Source: Shewanella frigidimarina
GTDB lineage: Bacteria; Pseudomonadota; Gammaproteobacteria; Enterobacterales; Shewanellaceae
Assembly (NCBI RefSeq): GCF_003797125.1
Contig: NZ_RKKE01000012.1
Location: forward strand, 1-53,362
DNA length: 53,362 nucleotides
Reading direction: 5' to 3'
Shown: positions 31,567 to 41,423 of the stretch, piece after piece
Layout: every line of letters begins with the position of its first letter
How positions within the stretch are numbered: the stretch's first letter is position 1
Notes under the pieces: model-generated
The model's database searches: none
What the model was told of the DNA's origin: nothing
The model's input: only the letters and a program-made list of their open reading frames with translations
Translations under genes and position numbers: made by a program

Positions 31567-33735
31567 TTAATCATGTGATTCAATCACTAACAATTGGCCT
31601 GGTAAGCGTTGTCTTAACCATAAATAGTGCAACAATCCTAAGCCTAATAAACTAAAGCCAATTAATAACCATAATCGACTAGCGGTACCGGTTTGTGGTA
31701 ATACTTGCGACGATTGAGCTGCATTTAATCCATGGGGCATATGCGGTTGTAACTGCACATCTATTGGATTATCAACCAATGGGTTAACCGGAGTCACATC
31801 AACAGCAACTAAACTGGTCTGGCTGGTCACTAAGTGATACAGCAAGCCTAATGCTTCAACTTGCTTATTAACGCGGTCGCGGCTGGCATTGTCTTTATAA
31901 AGCTCAAGTGATGTTATTTGCGCATTTGCCCATAATAAATCAATGCCTTTAGCTGCTTGGTTTTCTTCAAAATCAAGTTGCTGCTGCCAATACTGACCAT
32001 TAATACTGCCAGACACTATGATAGGCTGTTGTTGGTGTGACGCCGATTTAATGCTTACCCAAAGGGGTTCATTTTGGTATAAATCACTAATGGTGGTCGG
32101 CCAATAATCCGGTACGCTGCCATCAAGATAGTACAAGCCAATATTGGTCAACACGGGTTGCTCTATTTTATTAAGTAATTGCTCAATTTTTTGCTGCACT
32201 TCAGACTCTTTGCCAATGTAGGTAAATGTTCCTCGCCCCATTGTTGCCGCTCGGCGCATAAAATCTGAGTTCGGCGCAGAGCCAATACCAACCGTAAATA
32301 ATCGGCTGTCACCTAACTGATCGTTAATAAGCTGATACAACTCATGTTCATTGCCAACGGCACCGTCGGTCATAAAAATCACTTGGCGTAGCATTTCACT
32401 GTGAGTATCGGTTTGATCAAAATCTTGCTGTACGCTGTCCACCAACGCAGTTTGTAATGCAATGCGCATTTCGGTGCCGCCGTCAGCGTCTAATGACTGA
32501 ATAAATCGGTTTGCTTTGCCAATATTACGGCTATTAGCAGACAATGGCGTGGCAGATAACATTGTTACGTCACTATTAAATTCAATAATATTAAAGCTGT
32601 CGATGTCACGCAGTCCCGCTAGTGCAAACTGTAATGCTTGCTTGGCTTGAGTGATAGACTGGCCAGACATAGAACCAGACGTATCGATAACTAAAATCAG
32701 TTCTCTGGCAATAAGGTGTTGCTCGCTCACTTCCACACTCGGCGGCATTAACATCACTAGCGAGTACAAGTTGTTATCAACCGGATTAGGTTGTCTTTGT
32801 GCTGTTTCTGAACGCTCATCGCTATTGTCTGCTAAATGGGTTTTACCGGTTTGATAAAACGTCGCTGCTTGTGGTACTACGCCAACATTAGCTTGCCATT
32901 GCAGTACAAAATCACGGTCGGCAATTTGTTTGCCAGTAAAGTTAACACTGTAATGATTGCCTACATTAGATTGCTTAATCGGATGATAGAGACTGTCGAG
33001 TGACGTTAGTTCAAAACCTGCATCAATGTTCACCTGCATCTTTACATCTAGTGCAGGCCTGACGTGCTTAACAGTTGTCGCCGTATTAGCGCTCGATGGC
33101 ATGGCCAATGGCGGCTGCTCGGTAGTGCGATCAGCTTGCGGGTTATAGCGCGGTGTTATCGCTAATGGAAAACGTAAACTAAACAGCCCATCACGATACT
33201 CAACCTTTTGTTGATAACTAATTTCGACCACGAGTTGTTCTTGTGGCCCTAAATTGGCCACATCTGAGGTAAACAAATTGCGTCGTTGTTGCTGTAACAA
33301 ACTCGCTTGCTTACCTTGTTTTTTGGCGGTTTCAAAAGTCTGTAATGCTTGTTTTTTAGGTTGAATTTGTCCTGCTATGACTTTGTCGCCAATGCGTAAC
33401 TGCATGCTATCGACCGCTGCAGTTTCAGGTAACGGGAATAAGTATCGCCCATTAACCCATTGATCAGAATCATTGATAAACACTTGCTTAACCGTGACCC
33501 GATTGAGTAATCCCGACACATCCATGCTCACTTGTGTATCTAGCGCAAAAGCTTGTATCACTTGATTTTGTTGAAAGTACTCTAATGTACCTTGAGTGAT
33601 ATCGTCTTCTTGATATCCAGACGGTGATGCAAATGCCGTTGTAATACTGGCATAAATGACAAACAACAAACCAAAACACAGCGATTTACAAACATTTTTA
33701 ATAGACAAATGTGAGATTAAAAACAACGGGCGCAT
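31567..33735 (-). CDS. Sortase target protein with VIT and vWA domains
   Basis: A 722-residue protein. It has a signal peptide near the N-terminus (LLFVIYASITTAFA) and an N-terminal VIT domain (about 45-180, including the NGRYLFPLPETAAVD motif). A von Willebrand A domain follows, with a complete MIDAS start (DTSGSMSG) at about residue 350. The C-terminal sorting signal is LPQTG at 679-683, then a hydrophobic helix and the basic LRQR tail. This is the dedicated substrate of the adjacent sortase, 14 bases downstream. vWA/VIT proteins bind ligands or matrix; the ligand is unknown. Confidence 0.93.
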   Translation of the reverse strand: MRPLFLISHLSIKNVCKSLCFGLLFVIYASITTAFASPSGYQEDDITQGTLEYFQQNQVIQAFALDTQVSMDVSGLLNRVTVKQVFINDSDQWVNGRYLFPLPETAAVDSMQLRIGDKVIAGQIQPKKQALQTFETAKKQGKQASLLQQQRRNLFTSDVANLGPQEQLVVEISYQQKVEYRDGLFSLRFPLAITPRYNPQADRTTEQPPLAMPSSANTATTVKHVRPALDVKMQVNIDAGFELTSLDSLYHPIKQSNVGNHYSVNFTGKQIADRDFVLQWQANVGVVPQAATFYQTGKTHLADNSDERSETAQRQPNPVDNNLYSLVMLMPPSVEVSEQHLIARELILVIDTSGSMSGQSITQAKQALQFALAGLRDIDSFNIIEFNSDVTMLSATPLSANSRNIGKANRFIQSLDADGGTEMRIALQTALVDSVQQDFDQTDTHSEMLRQVIFMTDGAVGNEHELYQLINDQLGDSRLFTVGIGSAPNSDFMRRAATMGRGTFTYIGKESEVQQKIEQLLNKIEQPVLTNIGLYYLDGSVPDYWPTTISDLYQNEPLWVSIKSASHQQQPIIVSGSINGQYWQQQLDFEENQAAKGIDLLWANAQITSLELYKDNASRDRVNKQVEALGLLYHLVTSQTSLVAVDVTPVNPLVDNPIDVQLQPHMPHGLNAAQSSQVLPQTGTASRLWLLIGFSLLGLGLLHYLWLRQRLPGQLLVIESHD

Positions 33736-33824
33736 ACTAGCTCCTCACCCATTTAGGCTACAACATCAATGTTTGCGCCTAGATGGGTAATATTCAAAAC
33801 AAAAAGGAAAATCGACGTGTAAAT

Positions 33825-34586
33825 TTAGTTAGCAGCAAGTTCAGCACCTGGGGCTAATAACTTGAGCGTCACGCGACGATCAAAAAAGTCGTTTTCAAAG
33901 TTTTGTTCCTGGTGCATTGGCAACGTTGAACCATAAGCCTGTCCATGCAAACGCTCGCGGGCAATGCCTTGGATAACTAAGTATTGTGTCACTTCGGCTA
34001 AACGCTGTTCAGACAAGGCTTGGTTGAAATCATTATCACCACGGCGGTCGGCATAACCGGTTAAATCAATGGTCAATTCTGGTGACAAGCTCATCATGTA
34101 AGCCACATTATCTAATTGTTGTTCAAATAGCGGCTCAATATGGCTCGATCCGGTTTTAAACTGCACATTCATCCCAATGGTTAACTCATTAAGTGTTTGT
34201 TGTTGATTCGCTTTTTGTTCAGCCAAGTTAGACTGTAATTGATAATATTTCTCCGACACTTGCTCCAACGACTGCTGCTTAGTGCTCAATGCCATTAATT
34301 GCTCATTAGTTTGCGTTAATTTTTGCTCTTGCTGCACCAATTGTTGTTTCTGGACGCTGAGTTCTGCTTCATCGCCAACCGACTTACCAATAAACGTACC
34401 CGTAAATGCACCAATAATGGCACCCACTGGGCCGCCGATAACTGCGCCGAGTAAAATCCCAGAACTCAAACCCACTAGCTCTTCTGTGTGTTCGCGCTCT
34501 TCGGTAATATCATTGTCATTTGCCCAGCTGACGTTTATTATCATCATGGTAGAAATAATTGTTGCGGCAATAAGTTGCTTTTTCAT
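33825..34586 (-). CDS. pdsO: Sortase-associated OmpA-like protein PdsO
   Basis: A 253-residue protein with a signal peptide (IAATIISTMMIINVSWA) and a glycine-zipper membrane stretch (GILLGAVIGGPVGAIIGAF). A coiled-coil of about 60 residues (QQLVQQEQKLTQTNEQLMAL) follows, and a C-terminal OmpA peptidoglycan-binding domain (DLTGYADRRGDNDFNQALSEQR). It could link the sortase product to the cell wall. It lies between the target gene and the divergent regulatory pair. Confidence 0.9.
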   Translation of the reverse strand: MKKQLIAATIISTMMIINVSWANDNDITEEREHTEELVGLSSGILLGAVIGGPVGAIIGAFTGTFIGKSVGDEAELSVQKQQLVQQEQKLTQTNEQLMALSTKQQSLEQVSEKYYQLQSNLAEQKANQQQTLNELTIGMNVQFKTGSSHIEPLFEQQLDNVAYMMSLSPELTIDLTGYADRRGDNDFNQALSEQRLAEVTQYLVIQGIARERLHGQAYGSTLPMHQEQNFENDFFDRRVTLKLLAPGAELAAN

Positions 34587-34846
34587 AAAGAATCCCTTTT
34601 AGCGGTTGTTTAAAGTGGTTGTTAAAAAATGATGGTTATCATCAATACATGGGTTAATGCGTTGCTGATTAACTCTATGTCGCTATTAAACACCTCATAG
34701 GTGGCTTTATTGGGGAGCAAAAATGGCAATGTGGCGATCAAATGTGGCAACAATATGGCAATTGCCGTCAACGGCTTTTTTGGACCATAAAATCCTGTAT
34801 AGTCAGCACTGTATCTATTTATCAGCCTATTAATTGAAATCATCCC

Positions 34847-35536
34847 ATGAAACGAATTGCCATTGTTGAAGACGAAGCCGCTATCCGCGAAAATTACAAA
34901 GATGTCCTGCAACAGCAAGGTTATAGTGTTCAAGCCTATGCAAATCGCCCCGCAGCCATGATCGCCTTTAATGCCCGCTTACCAGACCTAGCCATTATTG
35001 ATATTGGTTTAGAGCATGAAATAGACGGCGGTTTTACCCTGTGCCAGGCACTGCGTGCAATGTCGAGCAGCCTACCGATTATTTTTTTAACTGCCCGCGA
35101 CAGTGACTTTGACACTGTGTGTGGTCTGCGTTTAGGGGCCGATGATTATTTAACAAAAGAAGTCAGTTTCCCCCATTTAATGGCCCGTATTGCGGCCCTA
35201 TTTCGTCGTTCAGAATTAATCGGTTCAAGCCCAATAGAAGACAACTTACTTGAGCGCGGCCACCTCACCATCGATGGCAATCGCATTCAGGTATATTGGA
35301 AATCGCAACCCATTGAACTGACCGTGACCGAGTTTTGGATGGTTCATGCCATGGCCAAACATCCAGGACATGTGCGCAGCCGTCAGGATTTAATGCAAGA
35401 AGCTAAAATTTACGTCGACGACAGCACAATCACCTCGCACGTTAAGCGCATTAGGAAAAAGTTTATCGTTATCGACGCTGAGTTTGACTGTATCGATACC
35501 GTTTATGGCATGGGCTACCGCTGGGACAATATCTAA
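34847..35536 (+). CDS. pdsR: Dedicated sortase system response regulator
   Basis: A 229-residue OmpR-type regulator. The receiver domain has phospho-acceptor Asp52 (AIIDIGL), acidic pocket VEDEAAI and conserved Lys in DDYLTKEV. The C-terminal winged helix (ELTVTEFWMVHAMAKHPGHV...DDSTITSHVKRIRKKF) binds DNA. It is divergent from the sortase/target/pdsO cluster, which it presumably controls. The kinase gene follows after three bases. Confidence 0.93.
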   Translation: MKRIAIVEDEAAIRENYKDVLQQQGYSVQAYANRPAAMIAFNARLPDLAIIDIGLEHEIDGGFTLCQALRAMSSSLPIIFLTARDSDFDTVCGLRLGADDYLTKEVSFPHLMARIAALFRRSELIGSSPIEDNLLERGHLTIDGNRIQVYWKSQPIELTVTEFWMVHAMAKHPGHVRSRQDLMQEAKIYVDDSTITSHVKRIRKKFIVIDAEFDCIDTVYGMGYRWDNI

Positions 35537-35539
35537 CAG

Positions 35540-37711
35540 ATGAATTTACCGATAGGGCTGCGTGCCAAGGTCGTCATTTTGTCGCTGTTTTTACTCTGCC
35601 TACCATGGCTTGGGTATGAATATGTGTGGGAAATGGAAAAGTACCTGCGTTATGGCCAAGAAAAAACCCTTGAAGGCACCACTCAAGCGCTTGCTACGGC
35701 GCTACATGAGCGACCAAAATTATTTGACAACCAAGCCAGCTTTTTAAACCAAGTTGAAAAAGGCCGTGATTTATACGCCTACCCGTTAGCTGGGCCCATT
35801 CAACTCGACGGTAAACTGAGTGACTGGGATTTATACCAACATCGCACCCTTAACTATTCAGACAAACATGTTATTTATCAGCGCAGCGAAACAGAGCCAA
35901 TCGATATTAGCTTTAGCCATATGGTGGGCAAATACGGCGGCTATTTATACGGGTTTTTCAACGTTAATGACCCGAACCTGATTTTCCGTAACCGTAAAAG
36001 CTTACGCATTGATAGAAACGATCACTTAGTCATGGCTACTCAATCCCCAGACGGTCAGTTCAGGCGTTATATTATTGCCAATACAAAAAGTGGTTGGCTT
36101 AGTGCGTTTGAATTACCCGCCGACCCCAGCCAATCGATGCCCGTTACCCCCGAGTCACGTATTCAAGGCCAGTGGTTAAAAACAGACAAGGGATACAATA
36201 TTGAATTTAGACTGCCACTTGAAATGGTAGGCAGTAAATTAGGTTTTGCGATTCATAATGTAAACGATACAAAAACACGTCAATTAGTGAATGTTATTGG
36301 TACCTCTGCCACCGACTCAGTAGCCAGTTTAGGCACGGTATTAGTGCCCTCGCCTGAAATTGAAAATATCATTAAAGGCATGAGCCACAACAGCTCACGT
36401 ATTTGGGTCGTCGATAATCATGGCCGCGTGCTGGCAAAATCAGGTGATATTCGTTCATCGTCCAACACCTGGGCAGATGATATCGAGGTCAATCAACCTG
36501 ACTCGTTTTGGCTGCACTTTAAGCAGCAATATATTCTGCCGTTGTACTACAAAATATTGACTCGTCCGCCACAAGACTTTATCGATTCACTGCAAGACTC
36601 AACTGAACTCACTGGCAGCCATATTGAAAAAGCCTTAAGCGGCAAACAAGGCTCTACATGGCGCTTAACGCCAGACAACAAAGCCGTAGTATTAGCAGCA
36701 GCAAGCCCTATATGGATTGACGATAAAGTCATGGGGGTTGTTATTGCAGAAGAAACCACTCACGGCATTCGCAGCCTGCGTAACCGCGCACTGGAAAAAC
36801 TGTTTAACGTTATTTTGACCATTATGAGCATGGGCACATTAGCCTTGTTTATTTTTGCCTCGAGTATTTCAAGTCGCATCCGCCGTTTACGTGATCAGGC
36901 CGAACTCGCCATCGACAGCCAGGGCCGAGTAAGACAACAAATTGTCGCATCCAAAAACCGAGATGAAATTGGTGATTTGTCACGCAGCTTTTCAAGTATT
37001 GTCAGTCGCCTAGGGCAATACACTCATTATTTAGAAAACATGTCGTCACGTTTATCGCACGAACTGCGTACCCCAGTTGCCGTGGTGCGCAGCTCACTTG
37101 AACACTTAGGCTTGCAACAACTGGACGAGCAATCACAAAAATATGTTAGCCGCGCCCAAGAAGGTGTCAGCCGCTTACACCTTATTTTAAATAACTTAAG
37201 CGAAGCAACTCGTCTTGAAGCCAGTTTGACCCAAGCTGAAAGCTGTCGTTTTTCATTAAAGAAAGTGATTAGCGGTTGTATGCAAGGCTACCAAATGACT
37301 TATCCAGACCAACTGTTTGCTGTTCACATTGAAGACAAAGTTATGTCTTGCGACGGTGTGCCGGAATACATCGCTCAATTAATGGATAAACTGATCAACA
37401 ATGCCATTGAATTTCATCAGCCCGACAGCGCCATCACCGTCAGCCTGGCCCAATATCACAAACAGGCAATATTAAAAGTCAGTAACATCGGTCCCTTACT
37501 GCCAAAAGACATGAACAGCCAAATTTTTGAATCTATGGTGTCTATCAGGCCTCAAGGTATTAATGGTAAGCCTCATCTTGGTTTAGGCTTATACATTGCC
37601 CGATTAGTTACCGACTTCCACCATGGCAGCATTAAAGCAACCAACATGATAGAGAACGGCATTGAAGGGGTTCAAATATGCCTGACGTTACCCTTGAGTG
37701 ATGAAAAATAG
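35540..37711 (+). CDS. pdsS: Dedicated sortase system histidine kinase
   Basis: A 723-residue membrane kinase. The N-terminal helix (VVILSLFLLCLPWLGYEYV) is followed by a large periplasmic sensor domain (about 35-420) with LDGKLSDWD and GHIEKALSGKQGS-like segments. The second membrane helix is at about 425-445 and leads into a HAMP-like linker. The phospho-acceptor is His507 in SSRLSHELRTPVAVV. The ATP-binding domain has DKLINNAIEFHQP (N box) and LGLGLYIAR (G box). It forms a two-gene unit with pdsR. Confidence 0.92.
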   Translation: MNLPIGLRAKVVILSLFLLCLPWLGYEYVWEMEKYLRYGQEKTLEGTTQALATALHERPKLFDNQASFLNQVEKGRDLYAYPLAGPIQLDGKLSDWDLYQHRTLNYSDKHVIYQRSETEPIDISFSHMVGKYGGYLYGFFNVNDPNLIFRNRKSLRIDRNDHLVMATQSPDGQFRRYIIANTKSGWLSAFELPADPSQSMPVTPESRIQGQWLKTDKGYNIEFRLPLEMVGSKLGFAIHNVNDTKTRQLVNVIGTSATDSVASLGTVLVPSPEIENIIKGMSHNSSRIWVVDNHGRVLAKSGDIRSSSNTWADDIEVNQPDSFWLHFKQQYILPLYYKILTRPPQDFIDSLQDSTELTGSHIEKALSGKQGSTWRLTPDNKAVVLAAASPIWIDDKVMGVVIAEETTHGIRSLRNRALEKLFNVILTIMSMGTLALFIFASSISSRIRRLRDQAELAIDSQGRVRQQIVASKNRDEIGDLSRSFSSIVSRLGQYTHYLENMSSRLSHELRTPVAVVRSSLEHLGLQQLDEQSQKYVSRAQEGVSRLHLILNNLSEATRLEASLTQAESCRFSLKKVISGCMQGYQMTYPDQLFAVHIEDKVMSCDGVPEYIAQLMDKLINNAIEFHQPDSAITVSLAQYHKQAILKVSNIGPLLPKDMNSQIFESMVSIRPQGINGKPHLGLGLYIARLVTDFHHGSIKATNMIENGIEGVQICLTLPLSDEK

Positions 37712-37874
37712 TCAACCACAGCATTTAGGCGCTTTTATTTAGGTTTGTTGGTGCTAGGATGATGAATATCAGTAGATCATTCACCGTAGCGCATTTATCC
37801 ATGTCATTGATATTTTGCTAATAACATTAGCTAAAACATAAACCGTGGACTCTACACATAATGGAAATAAGAAT

Positions 37875-39065
37875 ATGAGCAAAGACGATAAACTGGCCAC
37901 CCAAATTGTTAGCGTTGGCCGCGAAAAAAAGTTCACTAAAGGCATTATTAATCCACCTGTATTTAGAGCCTCTACCGTGGTGTTCGACACCATGGATGAG
38001 ATGCGTTTTGCGATTAAAAACAAAACCAACGGTGAAATGTTTTACGGTCGTCGCGGCACCCCAACCCATTTTTCATTTCAACGAGCCATATGCGAACTTG
38101 AAGGTGGCGCTGGCACGGCGTTATACCCTTCTGGTGCGGGCGCGATCAGCAGCGCTTTGTTATCATTTTTAAAAAGTGGCGACCATTTATTAATGGTCGA
38201 CACCGCCTATGAACCAACCCGCGATTTATGCAATAAAATGCTCGCGGGCTTTGGTATCGAAACCACCTATTACGACCCAATGATTGGCGCAGGCATTCGT
38301 GAGTTAATTCGTCCTAACACCAAGGTATTATTTTTAGAATCACCAGGTTCTATCACCATGGAAGTGCAGGATGTACCATCGCTTTGCCGTATCGCTCACG
38401 AACATGATGTCATTGTAATGCTGGATAATACCTGGGCTTCACCGATTAATTCTCGTCCATTTGATATGGGTGTCGACATCTCTATTCAAGCCGCCACCAA
38501 GTACATTGTCGGCCATTCAGATGTCATGATGGGTACCGCCACTGCCAATGAACAGCATTGGGAACAACTGCGCGAAAACAGTTACTTAATGGGCCAAACG
38601 ACCTCGCCAGATGACGTCTATTTAGCCGCGCGAGGCTTGCGTACCTTAGGAGTACGTATGGCACAACATAATAAAAATGCCTTAAAAGTGGCTAATTGGT
38701 TGGCGACTCGTGCAGAAGTGGATCATGTCCGTCATCCAGCATTTGATACTTGCCCAGGTCACGAGTTTTTTAAACGCGATTTTAGCAGCGGTAATGGTTT
38801 GTTCTCGTTTGTACTTAAGCAAGGCGACTTAGCGTCAGTCACAGCTTTTGTTGAAAACATGGACCATTTTAAAATGGGCTTTTCATGGGGCGGTTTCGAA
38901 AGCTTAATCTTAGGGGTATTCGGAATTAACAATATCCGTACCGCTACCCAATGGGACAGCAGTAAACCATTAATACGCTTACACATTGGACTTGAAGATG
39001 CCGACGATTTAATTGCCGATCTTGATGCGGCCTTTAGCCGATATAATGCAATATTACAAAAGTAG
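37875..39065 (+). CDS. metC: Cystathionine beta-lyase
   Basis: 396 residues from ATG 37875, with a GGAAATAAG ribosome site; an earlier in-frame start at 37845 is unlikely. It is a PLP enzyme that splits cystathionine to homocysteine, pyruvate and ammonia in methionine synthesis. The PLP lysine is about residue 209 (AATKYIVGHSDVMMG), matching E. coli MetC. The phosphate-binding region ALYPSGAGAISSALL and the active-site YGRRGTPTHFSFQ are present. It appears monocistronic. Confidence 0.93.
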   Translation: MSKDDKLATQIVSVGREKKFTKGIINPPVFRASTVVFDTMDEMRFAIKNKTNGEMFYGRRGTPTHFSFQRAICELEGGAGTALYPSGAGAISSALLSFLKSGDHLLMVDTAYEPTRDLCNKMLAGFGIETTYYDPMIGAGIRELIRPNTKVLFLESPGSITMEVQDVPSLCRIAHEHDVIVMLDNTWASPINSRPFDMGVDISIQAATKYIVGHSDVMMGTATANEQHWEQLRENSYLMGQTTSPDDVYLAARGLRTLGVRMAQHNKNALKVANWLATRAEVDHVRHPAFDTCPGHEFFKRDFSSGNGLFSFVLKQGDLASVTAFVENMDHFKMGFSWGGFESLILGVFGINNIRTATQWDSSKPLIRLHIGLEDADDLIADLDAAFSRYNAILQK

Positions 39066-39131
39066 TCTCTACTGAGCTGCTAAAACGCTTTGCAAAAAAT
39101 GTTATGGAATGTTCAAACGATAAGGAAATAA

Positions 39132-39557
39132 ATGAATATCATCAAATTAGTCATACTCAGCCTGTGCATTAGCATTGGCTATTATGCATTGAGCATAGTG
39201 GCAATCGGCCAGTCTGCTGCCGGCAACTTATTGTGGCGATTAAATAGCAGTGAATATCCATTACTGGCTCACCTTGCACAGAACTTTATTGGTATCGGCT
39301 TAGCCGCGTTAATTCCTGCATTTCTAGTCAAAAGTTACGAGGCAGCAAGACAATGGATAGCCATCACCATAGTGATTTTAGGTGCCATGTTATTGCACGG
39401 CAATATTCATTACATGCCATGGGATCCTATGGGTATTGTGAGGTTTGTAAACAACACCTTGTTTTACGGTGATATCGGTGCAAAAGTGCTGTTTTTCTAT
39501 ATCTTACTGCTCCCTGTATTGTGGTTGTTACTGCTCAAACGTATGGCTCGTATTTAA
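39132..39557 (+). CDS. Four-helix membrane protein of unknown function
   Basis: A 141-residue protein with four hydrophobic segments, at about 5-25, 45-63, 73-88 and 113-135. AAGGA precedes the ATG and a terminator follows. It has no charged catalytic motifs, and I recognise no family. Confidence 0.75.
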   Translation: MNIIKLVILSLCISIGYYALSIVAIGQSAAGNLLWRLNSSEYPLLAHLAQNFIGIGLAALIPAFLVKSYEAARQWIAITIVILGAMLLHGNIHYMPWDPMGIVRFVNNTLFYGDIGAKVLFFYILLLPVLWLLLLKRMARI

Positions 39558-39867
39558 CAAAACCCGAATTTGAGCGCTAAACCAAAACAGATTTAACACA
39601 CCTTACTAGTTAAGATGACAAACAATCTAAGCCCTGAGCCATTATCGTCTCAGGGCTTTTTTACTCTCAATAAAAGCTATTGAAATAATCACTAAGCATT
39701 TAGCGAAACCGTTGTTCAAAAAATACTTTTGGTCACTGTGAAAATGATAAAAATCTCAGAGTGCTCATGCGATGATATCGCCCGCCAAATATAAATTACG
39801 CCACAAATGAAATGTAATCTCACTCTTGTCGGTCTTATTAAGTACACCACCATTTGCAAACTAGAGT
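39558..39867. other. Gene-free stretch with terminator
   Basis: It contains the terminator at 39629-39663 and then about 200 bases with no supported gene or repeat. Confidence 0.5.
39629..39663 (+). terminator. Terminator after the membrane protein gene
   Basis: AAGCCCTGAG pairs with CTCAGGGCTT around a ten-base loop, followed by TTTTTA. Confidence 0.9.
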
Positions 39868-40140
39868 ATGACTATGTGTAGCACACCAAAAACCAATCTA
39901 GCCGCTGCCACGCCCAAAGTTCCTTTTCGGAGCTTTATGGCAAGTATGACATTGGCACAACGACAACAGTTCGCTGAAGTCGCGAACCGTGCCGATGAAC
40001 GGCGCAAAATAAGAGAAGATCGACTTAAAGGTCAATCTAATAGCAAAAGTGCAGTAAGGGGATCAAACTCGACTGGAAACCAAAACATGCCATTGATGAA
40101 AAAGCTGCTTCAATTTTGTAAGCAACACATTGTGATATAA
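39868..40140 (+). CDS. Small basic protein of unknown function
   Basis: A 90-residue hydrophilic protein with a helical basic centre (TLAQRQQFAEVANRADERRKIREDRLKGQ) and Cys residues near both ends. The composition is convincing for a coding gene, but no family is recognised. It overlaps nothing, and the next gene is convergent. Confidence 0.5.
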   Translation: MTMCSTPKTNLAAATPKVPFRSFMASMTLAQRQQFAEVANRADERRKIREDRLKGQSNSKSAVRGSNSTGNQNMPLMKKLLQFCKQHIVI

Positions 40141-40178
40141 GCCAATATATCTTTAATGGCTAAACGGCTTATTGCAGA

Positions 40179-41039
40179 TTAGTCTTCTAGTATTGAAATA
40201 AAAATTCTGTCAGCATTCCACAGTTCAATGATCTTGCGAGTCTTCTTTGAGTTCCAAAAACATTTTCCAAACAAAATAATCCCCGCACCTTCTAACTGAC
40301 GCCCTTCCGATACATTGAAACGTTCCAATATTATCGATTTATATTTTGAGATAGGAATGCCAACATCAGTACAATCAGATGGATTCAACCAATCAAGCTC
40401 TTTATCTAGATGTGAAATAGTACCCCAGTACATTTTAGGCTTTGCCTCTTTGGCATTAGCACTTGGCTCAGCCTCAGCAAAGTTAACAAATAAATTCTTG
40501 GCTTTAAATTTATAGCCAGTATCAAGCTCAATCAAAGTACTCGATTCAGCTAAATCGCTGCCGCGCATTAAGCTATTGAGGATTTTCTCTAGCCCTAATA
40601 CTTTGACCTTAGCTTGTTCATTGCTGCCAGCATGTTTGCGACTGGCATTATCGATTTTTGGGAGGCGGGTTGAGATGAGGCTTGATGTGGCGGCGACAGT
40701 TTGCACCTCAGTAACTGGCTTTTTGGTGTTTGATAACATGAAATCAATGCTAATAATATGAGTATCAGAAATGACCTTATTCACTTCTACACTATGTCTG
40801 GTCTCTCGGTCTCGTTGAGTTGAAGGATGGCCTTCATCGCATCCTGCAACATGATATCGAGAGCCAAAACACGCCGCTTTACCGTCTGAGCTTCTCTTAC
40901 GATAGTAAGCCTTTCCTTCGCACTCTGGGCATTGTAAAAACTGCCTACATTTTTCAATTTCAGTTTCAGGTAACGCCTGAAATTTCAAAATTGAAAAAGT
41001 GTGTCTTTGCCCACCATAAGTACAAACAGCATCAATCAT
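40179..41039 (-). CDS. Protein with N-terminal zinc-binding motif, unknown function
   Basis: A 286-residue protein. Residues 36-71 have Cys-x2-Cys in LQCPECEGKAYYRKRSSDGK, then CFGSRYHVAGC, a probable zinc ribbon with a distant look of CoiA-type N-terminal regions. The middle is polar and Lys/Ala-rich. The C-terminal 100 residues are a compact domain (KMYWGTISHLDKELDWL ... ILFGKCFWNSKKTRK). It might be a nucleic-acid-binding or repair-type accessory protein. No function can be assigned. Confidence 0.6.
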   Translation of the reverse strand: MIDAVCTYGGQRHTFSILKFQALPETEIEKCRQFLQCPECEGKAYYRKRSSDGKAACFGSRYHVAGCDEGHPSTQRDRETRHSVEVNKVISDTHIISIDFMLSNTKKPVTEVQTVAATSSLISTRLPKIDNASRKHAGSNEQAKVKVLGLEKILNSLMRGSDLAESSTLIELDTGYKFKAKNLFVNFAEAEPSANAKEAKPKMYWGTISHLDKELDWLNPSDCTDVGIPISKYKSIILERFNVSEGRQLEGAGIILFGKCFWNSKKTRKIIELWNADRIFISILED

Positions 41040-41423
41040 TTAATACCCACATCATCTATAAAAACGGACCTTTAACATTCGCGATAAAGGAACCTTTAAG
41101 CCCAACAGAACAATATCAAGTTATTAATAGGAATACTATTTTACAATAGTCACATTGGCCATTCCATTGGCAGATATTAGAAAATTGAACTTAACAGGCT
41201 AGAATCAGCCCATGAATTTGGCTGTTAATTGATTGTGGTTTGATCAGCGCGATTATCCATAATAGACATAATTCATATTGGAGTGAATCCACCAGCGACT
41301 GACAATATGATTTGATCACTTTGTAGACCATTGGGTTGTAAGGGATTAGAGCCTAAGTCCAAAACTCACCATTGGCACTATTTGTAGTCGTTAAGAAAAG
41401 TAAGATGCCATAGTGTGTTATAT
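41040..41423. other. Gene-free stretch
   Basis: No reading frame, repeat or T-tailed hairpin that I can support. It presumably carries the promoter of the minus-strand zinc-motif gene. Confidence 0.4.

Noticed and set aside
34622..34933. 103-codon minus-strand frame between pdsO and pdsR
   Set aside because: It overlaps the start of pdsR and has no ribosome site or family features.
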